Source of the DNA: Zea mays
Lineage: Eukaryota > Streptophyta > Magnoliopsida > Poales > Poaceae
Length of the DNA: 64,000 bases
Reading direction: 5' to 3'
NCBI RefSeq assembly: GCF_902167145.1
Contig: NC_050105.1
Coordinates: 139,423,988-139,487,987, forward strand
Numbering within the stretch: the stretch's first letter is position 1; the number at the start of each line of letters is the position of its first letter. Position numbers and translations under genes: made by a program. Below the pieces are notes generated by a model. It searched no databases and was not told the DNA's origin. It saw only the letters and a list, made by a program, of their open reading frames with translations. Of the stretch, positions 1 through 13,158 are shown piece after piece.

Positions 1-3000
1 AATAAAGGTCCAATTGGAAGATGAATGAATATTATCATATGGTGAACAATCCAAAAATATGTGACGTATTCTCTATCTAGTTAATTTGGATTTGATTCTT
101 CTTTATTAGACACTCACCATAACATGGATTAAGTCAACCCTTTAGACTTCATTGAATAACCATGCATATTATCCATGTCATTCAAAATATATTGTGCATG
201 AGGGTTCAAGGAAATTTAGTCCATATTATGAGGTTTCTCTATTTTAGCAACTCGCTTGCCTCCCACATATAAAGGGTTGCTAAATAAGAAACTAGTGCTT
301 GTGCTACTAATGCCATCTCTTATGTTGAGTTTATCCATAGAAAATCTATGTTAAGAGATGGTGCTTGTTTTACATTGGATAAATCACAAGCTTAAAGGAT
401 ACTATTCAACTAAAATAAGATGAAGTTGATAAGAGGCCAAGGTATGAAAACTTCCTCTCCTTCAGTTGTTTTAGTATTCTATCCTTAGTGGGATGTACCA
501 TAGTATAGGTAAATTTCCTTGCAATATAAAATGTTCAATAGTGCATATAACTTTGACATCAACTATATGTGTGCACTAATTTAAAGGAATTTAGTCTATC
601 CTTTTGGGTTTCAATAATGATGATTCATTTGCCATCCACATATAAGGATCATCATTTGTGAAACCCTCTCTTGTGTTTTTAATGCTCTCTTTTCTAAGTG
701 TTACAACGAGGTCCTTCCAAGAGCTTTCAAGATGGATTCAAAATCTATGGATATAAGAGTCTTGGTTCTTTCAATCATCGAGTTTCAATAGGTCTTATAT
801 CAAGTATGATCAAATCAAGAAAAGATGAAAGAAGTTCAAGATCACTTGGTTGGATGAAATCGTAAAGAGAAAAGAGATCACAACGATTCAAGAAGGGAGT
901 TATTTTTTTGTCAACCAAATAATGAAGATGTAGTGACATATTTATATGATATCCTTCATTATGAGGTTTAAGGTTCATATTAGCATGCTTTACCCTTCAG
1001 GATTTCAATTGATATACTTTCAGTTCTTAAACTTTCAATTGGTTAATTTTCATCATCTATGTAAAACATGTTATGTTAAACCAAGATATAGTGCAAACAT
1101 CTCATTTAACCTCGTATTGTTGATGTGCATAAGTGTACTTTGTGTACTCTTGCATGCATAAATTGAGGGAAAGTTTAGCCTATATCTTGTGAGACTAATG
1201 ATTTCTTTCAAGTTCATGTTGTGTAGTCTCACACCCTAGAGAACATCAAATGAGGATGAATGGTTCCATAGAAATGAAAATGAGTTTCTCTTGATCGTGT
1301 GAAGAGGATAAGTTTCTCTTTGAAATGTCAAGCCTATCAAAAGCTAAGATGGAAATTCATGATTATAATGGAGACCATGTGGCATAGAACAAAGGTGTGT
1401 CACTCCATGAACTATTATATTACATTTGTGTATCTAGGCTCTTTCATGCTAGTGTGTGCATGTAAATGCAATATCTTAAGTCACATCATAAGGTTGCACT
1501 TGTGGTGACGATTAAAGAATCTCTAGATATTTGATTAATACCTCTTGTGGTGATATCATAAGTTAGTCTTAAGTCATCTTAGTGAGGTATGAGTCAAACA
1601 TGCTAACTTCTCAAGAATCTTGGCTTAAAATATTGCATATCAAGTCTATTAGTATACCTTTTGATTATGAGTAATTCCTTCAATTGGTACAATTTCACAT
1701 TTTCATACTTTATTTGTACCAAGGTTCAAATTGTAGAACTTAATCCCCTGGCCTCATAAGTCCAAGTGCATAAGGTAAAACAAGTATTCATCACTTGTAT
1801 GCACACATTTAGGGGGAGAATGGTCTATAATTTGAATCTTTGAGACTAACTTCATTTTCAAGTCTATTATGTGTGTAGTCTCAAATTAGAAAGGAACCTT
1901 CGGGCAAAGACAATCGCTTCCACTGCAAATTTGATGGGTATCAAAGATTCTTTGCTCCAATAAATGTATCTTTTATACATTTCATAAGAGAATGAGTTTC
2001 TCTTGTATATGCTACTCCAACATCATCTAAAATCAGTAAATATGTATCACATCCTTTTGGATTGCAAATGTCTGAAGTAGCATAGCTTATAATTTCTCCT
2101 GTCTAGAACTTAATTGATTAAATAGTGCACATGTTTCTTATGTTGCATGATTATGTTCAATTGATACTCCTTTTATGCCAATGGTACTCTAAGGTGCAAA
2201 TAAGTACTCTCAACAGATATCAATTGAATTCATATATATGTGTGCACTAAAAATTGAGGAGAACTTAGTGTAATATGCTATTAGTGATTTGCTTATCCAT
2301 CAAATTATATCAATTGTTGTTTTTCGATTGATATTTTTCATACATGATCACTAGTTGCATAATCCACACTTGTGCAATTTTCATGTTGCCTCTTGTTATG
2401 ATAAGAAAATGCTAGGTGACATCTAGACTCCAGGTATCAAGCGTCACCTTCGATTTAGTATGACAATCTTCATTTAATATCTTGGACCTATGTCACAACT
2501 ATACCAACAAGAGCTTGCAAATGAATTGTAAATCCAACACAAGTTTGGAACTCCCCTTGAAAAGGTAAAAATGCAAAGGTACATCACTTCATGTCACTTC
2601 TCCATTACCTTTGTGCCATCTAAGGACCCTTTTCATAATAGTGTGTTCCCATCTTGCTTAATCATAATTTCGACCCTTTATATTCTTTGTATCCTTTTTG
2701 GAGATTTATGACAAAGGGGGAGAAATTTTGCATTAAAGCTTACCTTTAGTCTTATGTAACTAAGTGTTAGAAGACTTTTAAGAAGGGGAGATATAATTAA
2801 CAAAAAGGGGGAATCATAAGAAAAACATAAGATGTAGAAAGTTGTTGAGTGCATACTATGTCATGAGCATCACGTTTATTTTATGACACACTGCACTCCA
2901 TGAATAGTATGATATAAGTTATCTCCATACTTTGACCCAAATATGTGATTTTGGTATTTGAGTACAAAACTGGCATTTTCTTAAATGCACATATTTAGGG

Positions 3001-3093
3001 GGAGGAAACTATATCATAGAATTCAAAATCTTATTTATCAAATCTTATGTAAGCTTTAAATGTGTTGTCATCAATCACCAAAAAGGGGGAGAT
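1..3093 (+). mobile_element. Element B (Sirevirus-type Copia): 3' internal non-coding region
   Basis: AT-rich sequence with no credible coding region. It contains repeated polypurine blocks (AGGGGGAG type near 1811, 2715, 2785, 2805, 2996) and ends in the canonical polypurine tract AAAAAGGGGGAGAT at 3080-3093, immediately before an LTR starting TGAAAGT. Several purine tracts upstream of the 3' LTR are a known hallmark of Sireviruses, and elements A and C here show the same pattern. The gag and pol of this element would lie left of the window. The stretch also holds two hairpins with nearly the same loop (243-284 and 606-666). About 3 kb is long for such a region, so an eroded extra ORF cannot be excluded. 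Confidence 0.75.
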
Positions 3094-5374
3094 TGAAAGT
3101 GCATTCATCCCTTTTGTGAGTTTTGGTGATTTGGATAACAACACATTTAAAGGTCTAACGAGTTTGCTAAGTGTTGAACAGGAAATTCAGTATGATGAAC
3201 ATACTTGAATAGTGTATAATGATTAGTGAACAAAGGTTCAACATGAGGTTAAATAACCAATGAGACAATGCAAATGGATATAATATGATCTCTACATTGG
3301 TTTGAATATATGGACAAGACCTGAGAAATCACTACATACATATGATCAAAATAGAGGATGAAGTGATTAAGAGGATAGGTCAAGCCAAAGTGAATAAGAT
3401 ATGAGGAATCGTGAATTGGCTTGACCATATTACTATCAGTCCATATATGCTTCTATGAGAATCAAACTAGATCTTGATTGATCTTAATGGTTATATCTAG
3501 AAGACATTCAAGCAAGGTTCACAATATTGAAGAAATGATTCTCTCAATGGATGCTCAATATGATGTGACTCAAGAATGGCTTGATAGGGTGAAGATAGCA
3601 AGGAAAGGGCTTCGAGGAACTAAGCGAAGGTGAAGGCCAAGCGACGGCTTGTAGACCGAGGTACCATGGCTAAGGTGAAGAAGAGAGTACTTGCACTAAG
3701 TCGATGAACTAATCAACTATGAAGAGTTATAACATGTTGATGCATCAGCAAGGTGACTTGAAGCCATGTTTTGAACTCATACATGGTGATATGGTACAAG
3801 TCACAGGGTTTGATTTATGTTTGCTTCAAAAGGTGAGACAAAGATGTTTGTGATCCTTATGAAGCAACGCCATGGAGAAATCACACATGAGACACCAATG
3901 ACTCAAGGAGTTTACTTCATTATATTTTATTTAACTTGAGTATAGGAATCGTCGTACTATAAAGGGGGATCCAAAAAGAAGGTTGGTGTTTGCCAAAGCT
4001 CAAACCTCTTTATTCAAAAGCTATTTTTGAAAAGCAAAAATCTCTTTAACGTTCTATGGTTGACCGTGGTTAGGGTTGAGAAACCTAGAGTGTTCTTGCT
4101 GAAAAGCAGCTGAACTTCTTCAACTGCAGCTGAGCTTTCCAGCTGAACTTGACTTCAGCTGAGTTGAGCTTCTTCAGCTGCAGCTGAGCTTTTCAGCTGA
4201 GCTGAACTTCAGCTGAGTTGAGCTTTCTCAACTTCAGCTGAACTCAACTTCAGCTGTGAACCTCTTTGACCATACACCAGCTGAACTTGCCTCCGGGCAG
4301 TTGAGCTGGGGTTTTCTCTCCTAAACTCTCTGGTCAAGACCAGTTGAACTGGTCCTGAGGGGCAGTTCAGCTGGTCTCTGACCCCTCTGACCTCTAACCA
4401 ACAGTCTGCAAGTCAGACTGGCAAACAGGTCGCCAGAGGTGTCAGGGGCGGTTCAACCGCCCTGGGGGGCGGTTCAACCGGTCTGGTCAACCCTGACCAG
4501 TCTGCAGGTCAGTCTGCGCGTCAGTCTGCCAGTCAGACTGGCAGACAGGCTGCCAGGCCTGCCAGGGGCGGTTCAACCGGTCTCAGGCAGAAAAATCTGC
4601 CCAAACGGCTAGTTTTGAGCTCCACCTATATATACTCACTCCTACCTCTCACCCCACAGTAGTGAGCACGATTTGAACTCCATTTCTAACCCAAGAAACA
4701 CCTCCCTCTCCCTCACACACATCTCTTGCCTCTCCCATTTCTAATCTTTGGAGAGGAACCTTTGAGTGAGCTTGAGAGCTGCAGTTTTTGTGCTCCATCT
4801 CTAAATCTCTCTTGCTCTTCTTCATTCGAGCTTTGGTACTACATCGAGTTCTTTGTGGATTCATTACTCTTGGAGCTTCTAGCTCCTAGACGACTAGGTG
4901 TCTCTTGTGAGTCTCCAAATCTTGTGGAAGACCACAAGAAAGTTTGTATTACCCGCTCGTTTGAGCAAAGATCAGTGTGTGAGCTTGACCTTTGTGGTCG
5001 GCAAAGGGAGGATTAGGCTTGAAAGAGACCCGGCTCTTTGTGGGCGCCTCAACGAGGAAGTAGGGCACCTTGGTGGTGTGACCGAACCTCGGGATAAATC
5101 TTGTGTCTCTTGTGTTCTTGTTCATTGTGCTTATACGTGTTCTTCGTTCTCTCACCATTGCGTGGAAGATTTGTTTATATCTTTTTGGTGTGTGGATTTT
5201 GAGAAGTGCCCTTCTCAGATCTACTACTTTGAACCCTGTGGGTCATTTAGAACATCTCATTTCCAAAGTTAACTGGGCGAATTTCGAGATCAATTCAGTT
5301 TTACCCAGTTTGCTTCTAGTTTTTGTTGAAAAAGTTTTAACTTGCCTATTCACCCCCCCTCTAGGCAACTTTCA
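3094..5374 (+). repeat. Element B 3' LTR (2,281 bp)
   Basis: The LTR starts TGAAAGT directly after the polypurine tract and ends ACTTTCA, an exact 7-bp terminal inverted repeat. A TATA box (TATATATA, 4627-4634) follows a 500-bp array of short palindromic words (4090-4580). The 3' end carries the TATTCACCCCCCCTCTAGG block typical of Ji/Opie-like LTR ends. The next five bases, ACACC (5375-5379), fit a target-site duplication inside a palindrome of the element A LTR: the uninterrupted 3' LTR of A has the same palindrome at the matching place. B therefore jumped into the 5' LTR of A. The first ~900 bp match the minus-strand LTR at 15661-16942; the middle does not. Confidence 0.85.
4090..4580 (+). 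repeat. Palindromic word array in B LTR (AGCTGAA type, then GGTTCAACCGG type)
   Basis: Dense, irregular repetition of CAGCTGAACTT / AGCTGAGTTGAGC words from about 4090 to 4260. This grades into GGCGGTTCAACCG and CAGTCTG/CAGACTG words up to about 4580. The array lies just upstream of the TATA box, where Sirevirus LTRs are known to carry fast-evolving palindromes. The relative at 15661-15960 has a different array at the same place. Confidence 0.7.
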
Positions 5375-6255
5375 ACACCGGACTGTCCGGTGTAACTCCG
5401 GGGCAACGGCTACTTCGCGCCAACGGTCACCTGCAACAGCAATTAATGCGCGCCAGAGCGCGCATAAGTCAGGCACGCGCGTAGTGGTGCACCGGACACT
5501 CTACAGTACATGTCCGGTGCGCCACCGGACATCCAGGCGGGCCCAGAAGTCAGAGCTCCAACGGTCGAATCCCAACGGCTTTGGTGACGTGGCTGGCGCA
5601 CCGGACATGTCCGGTGTACACCGGACTGTCCGGTGCTCCATACGACAATCAGCCCCACCAAACATCTAGTTTGGTGGTTGGGGCTATAAATACCCCCAAC
5701 CACCCACCATTCATTGCATCCAAGTTTTCCACTTATCAACCACTTACAAGAGCTAGGCATTCAATTCTAGACACACCAAAGAGATCAAATCCTCTCCAAT
5801 TCCACACAAGGCTTTAGTGATTAGAGAGAGAGATTTGTCGTGTTCTTTTGAGCTCTTGCGCTTGGATTGCTTCTTTTCTTTCTCACTTGTTCTTGTGATC
5901 AAAACTCCATTGTAATCAAGGCAAGAGGCACCAATTGTGTGGTGGCCCTTGCGGGGAAGTTTTGTTCCCGGCTTTGATTTGAGAAGAGAAGCTCACTCGG
6001 TCGGAGGGACCGTTTGAGAGAGGGAAAGGGTTGAAAGAGACCCGGTCTTTGTGACCACCTCAACGGGGAGTAGGTTTGCGAGAACCGAACCTCGGTAAAA
6101 CAAATCCTTGTGTCACACTCCTTATTTCCTTGAGATTTGTTTTGCACCCTCTCTCGCGGACTCGTTTTTATTTCTAACACTAACCAGGCTTGTAGTTGTG
6201 TTTATATTTGTAAATTTCAGTTTTGCCCTATTCACCCCCCTCTAGGCGACTATCA
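5375..6255 (+). repeat. Element A 5' LTR, 3' two-thirds (upstream part separated by element B)
   Basis: This matches the A 3' LTR from about 14790 to 15650, with roughly fifteen substitutions by eye. It also has one extra CACCGGACTGTCCGGTG-type palindrome near 5610-5630. A TATA box (TATAAATA, 5685-5692) sits in GGGGCTATAAATACCCCC. The LTR ends CTAGGCGACTATCA at 6255 and the PBS follows. The first ~400 bp of this LTR should lie left of the window, beyond element B. Confidence 0.85.
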
Positions 6256-6257
6256 AT

Positions 6258-6269
6258 TGGTATCAGAGC
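6258..6269 (+). other. Element A primer-binding site
   Basis: TGGTATCAGAGC, complementary to the 3' end of plant initiator methionine tRNA. It lies two bases after the LTR end, the same two-base spacing (AT) as in element C. This fixes the 5' LTR end and the plus orientation of A. Confidence 0.9.
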
Positions 6270-6303
6270 CCGATGCTTCATTAGAGCCTAACCGCTCGAA
6301 GTG

Positions 6304-8994
6304 ATGTCGGGAGATCACGCCAAGAAGGAGATGGAGACCGGCGAAAAGCCCACTACAAGCCACGGGAGCACTTCATCGGAAGAGTCCCGCACCAAGAGGA
6401 AGGAGAAGAAGAAAGACTCCTCCAAAGGGAAGGAGAAGAGATCCTCTTCACACCACAAAGAGAAGGAGGAGAAATCCTCTTCCCACAAGCCGCATCGGAG
6501 TGGGGACAAGAAAAAGAGGATGAGGAAAGTGGTCTACTACGAGACCGATTCTTCATCGGCATCCACCTCCGGCTCCGACGCGGCGTCCGTCACTTCTAAG
6601 CGCCAAGAGCGCAAGAAGTATAGTAAGATTCCCCTATGCTACCCTCGCATTTCTAAACATACACCTTTACTTTCCGTTCCATTAGGCAAACCACCAACAT
6701 TTGATGGTGAATATTACGCTAGGTGGAGTGATTTAATGCGATTTCATCTAACCTCACTCCACAAAAGTATATGGGATGTTGTTGAGTTTGGTGCACAGGT
6801 ACCATCCGTAGGGGATGAAGACTATGATGTGGATGAAGTGGCCCAAATCGAGCACTTCAACTCCCAAGCCACAACCATACTCCTTGCCTCTCTAAGTAGA
6901 GAGGAATATAACAAGGTGCAAGGGTTGAAGAATGCGAAGGAGATCTGGGATCTACTCAAGACCGCGCACGAGGGTGATGAACTCACCAAGATCACCAAGC
7001 AAGAAACGGTCGAGGGGGAGCTCGGTCGCTTCCGTCTTCGCCAAGGGGAGGAGCCACAAGATATGTACAACCGGCTCAAAACCTTGGTGAACCAAGTGCG
7101 CAACCTCGGGAGCAAGAAATGGGATGACCACGAGGTGGTTAAGGTTATTCTTAGATCACTCATCTTCCTTAACACCACTCAAGTTCAATTAAATCGTGGT
7201 AATCCTAGATACACACTAATGACTCCCGAGGAAGTTATCGGGAATTTTGTGAGCTTTGAATGTATGATCAAGGGCTCAAAGAAGATCAACGAGCTTGATG
7301 ATCCCTCCACATCCAAAGCACAACCGGTGGCATTCAAGGCGACGGAGGAGAAGAAGGAGTCTACACCAAGTAGACAACCAATCGACGCTTCAAAGCTCGA
7401 CAACAAGGAAATGACTTTAATCATCAAAAGCTTTCGCCAAATCCTCAAGCAACGGAAGGGGAAGGATTACAAATCCCGTTCCTAGAAGGTTTGCTACAAG
7501 TGTGGTAAGCCCGGTCACTTTATTGCTAAATGTCCATTATCAAGTGACAGTGACAGGGATAACGACAAGAAGGGCAAGAGGAGAGAAAAGAAGAGGTACC
7601 ACAAGAAGAGGGGCGGTGATGCCCACGTATGCCGCGAGTGGGACTCCGACGAGAGCTCCACCGACTCCTCCGACGACGAAGACGCCGCCAACATCGCCGT
7701 CACCAAAGGACTCCTCTTCCCCAACGTCGGCCACAAGTGCCTCATGGCAAAGGACGGCAAAAGGAAGAAGGTTAAATCTAAATCCTCTACTAGATATGAG
7801 TCCTCTAGTGATGATAATGCTAGTGATGAGGAAGATAATCTGCGTACCCTTTTTGCCAACCTTAACATGGAACAAAAATAAAAACTAAATGAGCTAATTA
7901 ATGCCATCCATGAGAAGGATGATCTCTTGGACTCCCAAGAGGACTTCCTAATCAAGGAAAATAAAAAGCATGTTAAGGTTAAAAATTCTTATGCTCTAGA
8001 GGTAGAAAAATGTGAGAAATTAACTAGTGAGCTAAGCACATGCCATGACACTATTGCCAACCTTAGAAATGAAAATGCTAATTTGTTAGCTAAGGTTGAT
8101 TCTCATGTTTATAATGTTTCAACTTCCAATTCTAGAGATGATAATAATGATTTACTTGCTAGGATTGAAGAATTGAACATTTCACTTGCTAGCCTTAGGA
8201 TTGAAAATAAAAAATTGCTTGCTAAGGCTAAAGATTTTAATGTTTGCAATGCTACTATTTCCGACTTTAGAACTAAGAATGATATGTTACATGCTAAGGT
8301 TGTAGAATTAAAATCTTGCAAGCTCTCTACATCTATTGTTGAGCATGTATCTATTTGTACTAGATGTAGAGATGTTGATATTAATGCTACTCATGATCAC
8401 ATGTCTTTAATTAAACAGCAAAATGATCATATAGCAAAATTAGATGCTAAAATTGCCGAGCATAACTTAGAGAATGAAAAATTTAAATTTGCTAGAAGTA
8501 TGCTCTATAGTGGGAGACGCCCTGGCATCAAGGATGGCATTGACTTCCAAAGGGGAGACAATGTCAAACTTAATGCCCCTCCTAAAAGATTGTCAAATTT
8601 TGTTAAGGGCAAGGCTCCCATGCCTCAGGATAACGAGGGTTACATTTTATATCCTGCCGGTTATCCCGAGGACAAAATTAGGAGAATTCACTCTAGGAAG
8701 TCTCACTCTGGCCCAAATCATGCTTTTATGTATAAGGGTGAGACATCTAGTTCTAGGCAACCTACCCGTGCTAAGTTGCCTAAGAAAAGAACTCCTAATG
8801 CATCAAATGAACATAGTCTTTCATTTAAAACTTTTGATGCTTCTTATGTCTTGACTAACAAATCCGGCAAGGTAGTTGCCAAGTTTGTTGGGGGCAAACA
8901 CAAGGGCTCCAAGACTTGTGTTTGGGTACCCAAAGTTCTTGTTTCTAATGCCAAAGGACCCAAAACCGGTTGGGTACCTAAAGTCAAGAACTAA
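6304..8994 (+). pseudogene. Element A gag (Sirevirus Copia), interrupted by two stop codons
   Basis: One frame runs from the ATG at 6304 to a TAA at 8992-8994, broken by TAG at 7483-7485 and TAA near 7879. The protein would be a Copia capsid/nucleocapsid precursor. It has a Lys/Glu/Ser-rich basic N terminus (residues ~1-110), then the UBN2-type gag domain starting near the VPLGKPPTFDG motif. A CX2CX4HX4C zinc knuckle (CYKCGKPGHFIAKC, about residue 398) comes just after the first stop. A coiled-coil-like Asn/Lys/Leu-rich region and a basic C terminus ending in WVPKVKN follow. The intact homologue in element C is one 794-residue ORF with the same order, which supports reading these pieces as one decayed gene. 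Base 6301 is GTG, so the start is the ATG at 6304. Confidence 0.85.
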
Positions 8995-9007
8995 AATTGT
9001 TTTGTAG

Positions 9008-12000
9008 GTTTATGCATCCGGGGGCTCAAGTTGGATACTCGACAGCGGGTGCACAAACCATATGACAGGGGAGAAGAAGATGTTCTCCTCCTACGAGAAA
9101 AACCAAGATCCCCAACGAGCTATCACATTCGGGGATGGAAATCAAGGTTTGGTCAAAGGTCTTGGTAAAATAGCTATATCTCCTGACCATTCTATTTCCA
9201 ATGTTTTTCTTGTAGATTCATTAGATTACAATTTGCTTTCTGTATCTCAATTATGCAAAATAGGCTACAACTGTCTTTTCACTGATGTAGGTGTCACTGT
9301 CTTTAGAAGAAGTGATGATTCAATAGCATTTAAGGGAGTGTTAGAGGGTCAGCTATACTTGGTAGATTTTGATAGAGCTGAACTCGACACTTGCTTAATT
9401 GCTAAGACTAACATGGGCTGGCTCTGGCATCGCCGACTAGCACATGTTGGGATGAAGAATCTTCACAAGCTTCTAAAGGGAGAACACATTTTAGGACTAA
9501 CAAATGTTCATTTTGAGAAAGACAGGGTTTGTAGCGCATGCCAAGCAGGAAAGCAAGTTGGTGCCCATCATCCACACAAGAACATCATGACGACCGACAG
9601 GCCGCTTGAGCTACTCCACATGGATCTATTCGGCCCGATTGCTTACATAAGCATCGGCGGGAGTAAGTATTGTCTTGTAATAGTGGATGATTATTCTCGC
9701 TTCACTTGGGTGTTCTTTTTGCAGGAAAAATCTCAAACCCAAGAAACCTTAAAGGGATTCTTGAGACGAGCTCAAAACGAGTTCGGCTTAAGGATCAAGA
9801 AAATTAGAAGCGACAACGGGATGGAGTTCAAGAACTCACAAATTGAAGGCTTCCTTGAGGAGGAGGGCATCAAGCATGAGTTCTCTTCTCCCTACACGCC
9901 ACAACAAAATGGTATAGTGGAGAGGAAGAATCGAACTCTATTGGACATGGCAAGGACCATGCTTGATGAGTACAAGACTTTGGATCGATTTTGGGCCGAG
10001 GCAGTCAACACCGCCTGCTACGCCATCAACCGGTTATATCTACACTGAATCCTCAAGAAGACATCTTATGAACTCCTAACCGGTAAAAAGCCCAATATTT
10101 CATATTTTAGAGTCTTTGGTAGCAAATGTTTTATTCTTGTTAAAAGAGGAAGAAAATCAAAGTTTGCTCCTAAGACTGTAGAAGGCTTTTTACTAGGATA
10201 TGATTCAAACACAAGGGCATATAGAGTCTTTAACAAGTCCTCTGGACAAGTTGAAGTTTCTTGTGACGTTGTGTTTGATGAGACTAACGGCTCTCAAGTA
10301 GAGCAAGTTGATCTTGATGAGATAGGTATTGAAGAGGCTCCATGCATCGCGCTAAGGAACATGTCCATTGGGGATGTGTGTCCTAAGGAATCCGAAGAGC
10401 CTCCAAATGCACAAGATCAACCGTCCTCCTCCACGCAAGCATCTCCACCAACTCAAAATGAGGATGAAGCTCAAGTTGATGAAGTAGAAGATCAAGCAAA
10501 AGAGCCACCTCAAGATGATGGCAATGATCAAAGGGGAGATACAAATGATCAAGACAAGGAGGATGAAGAGCAAAGGCCGCCACACCCAAGAGTCCACCAA
10601 GCAATCCAACGAGATCACCCCGTCGACACCATCCTCGGCGACATTCATAAGGGGGTAACTACTAGATCTTGTGTTGCACATTTTTGTGAGCATTACTCTT
10701 TTGTTTCCTCTATTGATCCACACAGGATAGAGGAAGCACTTCAAGATTCGGATTGGGTGGTGGCGATGCAAGAGGAGCTCAACAACTTCACTCGGAATGA
10801 GGTATGGCATTTAGTTCCACGTCCTAATCAAAATGTTGTAGGAACCAAATGGGTCTTCCGCAACAAGCAAGATGAGCATGGTGTGGTGACAAGGAACAAA
10901 GCTCGACTTGTGGCCAAGGGATACTCCCAAGTCGAAGGTTTGGATTTCGGTGAAACCTATGCACCCGTAGCTAGGCTTGAGTCAATTCGTATATTATTGG
11001 CCTATGCTACTTACCATGGCTTTAAGCTTTATCAAATGGACGTGAAAAGTGCCTTCCTCAATGGACCAATCAAGGAAGAGGTCTATGTTGAGCAACCTCC
11101 CGGCTTTGAAGATAGTGAGTATCCTCACCATGTCTATAAACTCTCTAAGGCGCTTTATGGGCTCAAGCAAGCCCCAAGAGCATGGTATGAATGCCTTAGA
11201 GATTTCCTTATCGCTAATGGCTTCAAAGTCGGAAAGGCCGATCCTACTTTATTTACTAAAACTCTTGAAAACGACTTGTTCGTATGCCAAATTTATGTTG
11301 ATGATATTATATTTGGGTCTACTAACGAGTCTACATGTGAAGAATTTAGTAGGATCATGACACAAAAGTTCGAGATGTCTATGATGGGGGAGTTGAAGTA
11401 CTTCTTGGGATTTCAAGTGAAGCAACTCCAAGAGGGCACCTTCATTAGCCAAACGAAGTATACTCAAGACATTCTAAACAAGTTTGGGATGAAGGATGCC
11501 AAGCCCATCAAGACACCCATGGGAACTAATGGACATCTCGACCTCGACACGGGAGGTAAGTCCGTGGATCAAAAGGTATACCGGTCGATGATAGGTTCTT
11601 TACTCTATTTATGTGCATTTCGACCGGATATTATGCTTTCCGTGTGCATGTGTGCAAGATTCCAAGCCAACCCTAAGGAAGCTCACCTTACGGCCGTTAA
11701 ACGAATCTTGAGATATTTGGCTTATACTCCTAAGTTTGGGCTTTGGTATCCTAGGGGATCCACATTCGATTTGATTGGTTATTCGGATGCCGATTGGGCG
11801 GGGTGTAAAATCAATAGGAAGAGCACATCGGGGACTTGCCAGTTCTTGGGAAGATCCTTGGTGTCTTGGGCTTCAAAGAAGCAAAATTCGGTCGCTCTTT
11901 CCACCGCCGAAGCCGAGCACATTGCCACAGGCCATTGTTGCACGCAATTGCTTTGGATGAGGCAAACCCTGCGGGACTACGGTTACAAATTAACCAAAGT

Positions 12001-12250
12001 CCCTTTGCTATGTGATAATGAGAGTGCAATCAAGATGGCGGATAATCCCGTCGAGCATAGCCGCACTAAACACATAGCCATTCGGTATCACTTTTTAAGG
12101 GATCACCAACAAAAGGGAGATATCGAGATTTCTTACATTAATACTAAAGATCAATTAGCCGATATCTTTACCAAGCCTCTTGATGAACAAACTTTTAACA
12201 AACTTAGGCATGAGCTCAATATTCTTGATTCGCGCAATTTCTTTTGCTAA
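9008..12250 (+). pseudogene. Element A pol (protease-integrase-RT-RNase H), one in-frame stop
   Basis: The frame is +1 relative to gag. It begins VYASGGSSW straight after a polypyrimidine-TAG sequence and reads through to 12250, except for a TGA at 10046-10048. Visible in order: aspartic protease motif LDSGCTNHM (from about 9040); GAG-pre-integrase [12 protein letters not shown]...CSACQ zinc site; integrase core with DDYSRF, SDNGMEF and [17 protein letters not shown] with [20 protein letters not shown] and YVDDIIFGS (near 11297); RNase H ending with [19 protein letters not shown] and [13 protein letters not shown]. This is the Ty1/Copia order. The TGA falls between integrase and RT, where element C has an arginine codon, so a C to T change is the simplest cause. 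The copy is unlikely to make full-length Pol. Confidence 0.9.
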
Positions 12251-13059
12251 ATTGCACACATAGCTCATTTGTATACCTTTGATCATGTATCTTTCATATC
12301 CTATGACTAATGTGTTTTCAAGTCTATTTCAAACCAAGTCATAGGTGTATTGAAAGGGAATTGGAGTCTTCGGCGAAGACAAAGGCTTCCACTCCGTAAC
12401 TCATCCTTCGCCGTCGCTCCGCGCATCTCTCCATCCTTTTGGGGAGAATTCAAAGCAAAAGGACTTCGTCTTTGGTACAATCTTCACTCATTTATTTATG
12501 ACCAAAGGGCTCTAATGACTCCGTTTTTGGCGATTCATGCCAAAGGGGGAGAGAGTAATAGCCCAAAGCAAAAGGACCGCACCACCACCTAATTTTAAAA
12601 TTGGAGATTTTCAATTGGTAAATTTCAAATTGGTATCTTATTGTGTTCAAAAGGGGGAGAAAGTAGTATTTCAAAAATGATATATCAAAACCCTCTTGAA
12701 CACTAAGAGGAGGATCTCATTTAGGGGGATTTTTGTTTAGTCAAAGGAAAAGCATTTGAAACAGGGGAGAAAAATTTCAAATCTTGAAAATGCTTCGTAA
12801 AATCTTATTCATTTACCTTTGACTATTTGCAAATGAACTTTGAAAAGGATTTACAAAAGAATTTGCAAAAACAAAATCTGTGGTGCAAGCGTGGTCCAAA
12901 ATGTTAAAAATAAAGAAACAATCCATGCATATATTGTAAGTATTTATATTGGCTCAATTCCAAGCAACCTTTGCACTTACATTATGCAAACTAGTTCAAT
13001 TATGCACTTCTATATTTGCTTTGGTTTGTGTTGGCATCAATCACCAAAAAGGGGGAGAT
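12251..13059 (+). mobile_element. Element A 3' non-coding region with multiple polypurine tracts
   Basis: No coding signal. Purine tracts occur near 12543 (CAAAGGGGGAGAGAG), 12650, 12723 and 12763. The terminal one, AAAAAGGGGGAGAT (about 13046-13059), abuts the 3' LTR. This is the Sirevirus multi-PPT arrangement. Confidence 0.8.
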
Positions 13060-13158
13060 TGAAAGGGAATTAGGCTTACACCTAGTTCCTAAATAATTTT
13101 GGTGGTTGAATTGCCCAACACAAATAATTGGACTAACTAGTTTGCTCTAGTGTATAAG
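13060..13158 (+). repeat. Element A 3' LTR, first 99 bp
   Basis: Starts TGAAAGGGAATTAGGC after the polypurine tract. It is broken after ATAAG (13154-13158) by the minus-strand solo LTR and resumes at 14448 after the second ATAAG. Confidence 0.9.

Noticed and set aside
4726..5817. Plus-strand open frames spanning the B LTR and the A LTR
   Set aside because: They cross the insertion boundary at 5374/5375 and so cannot be original genes.
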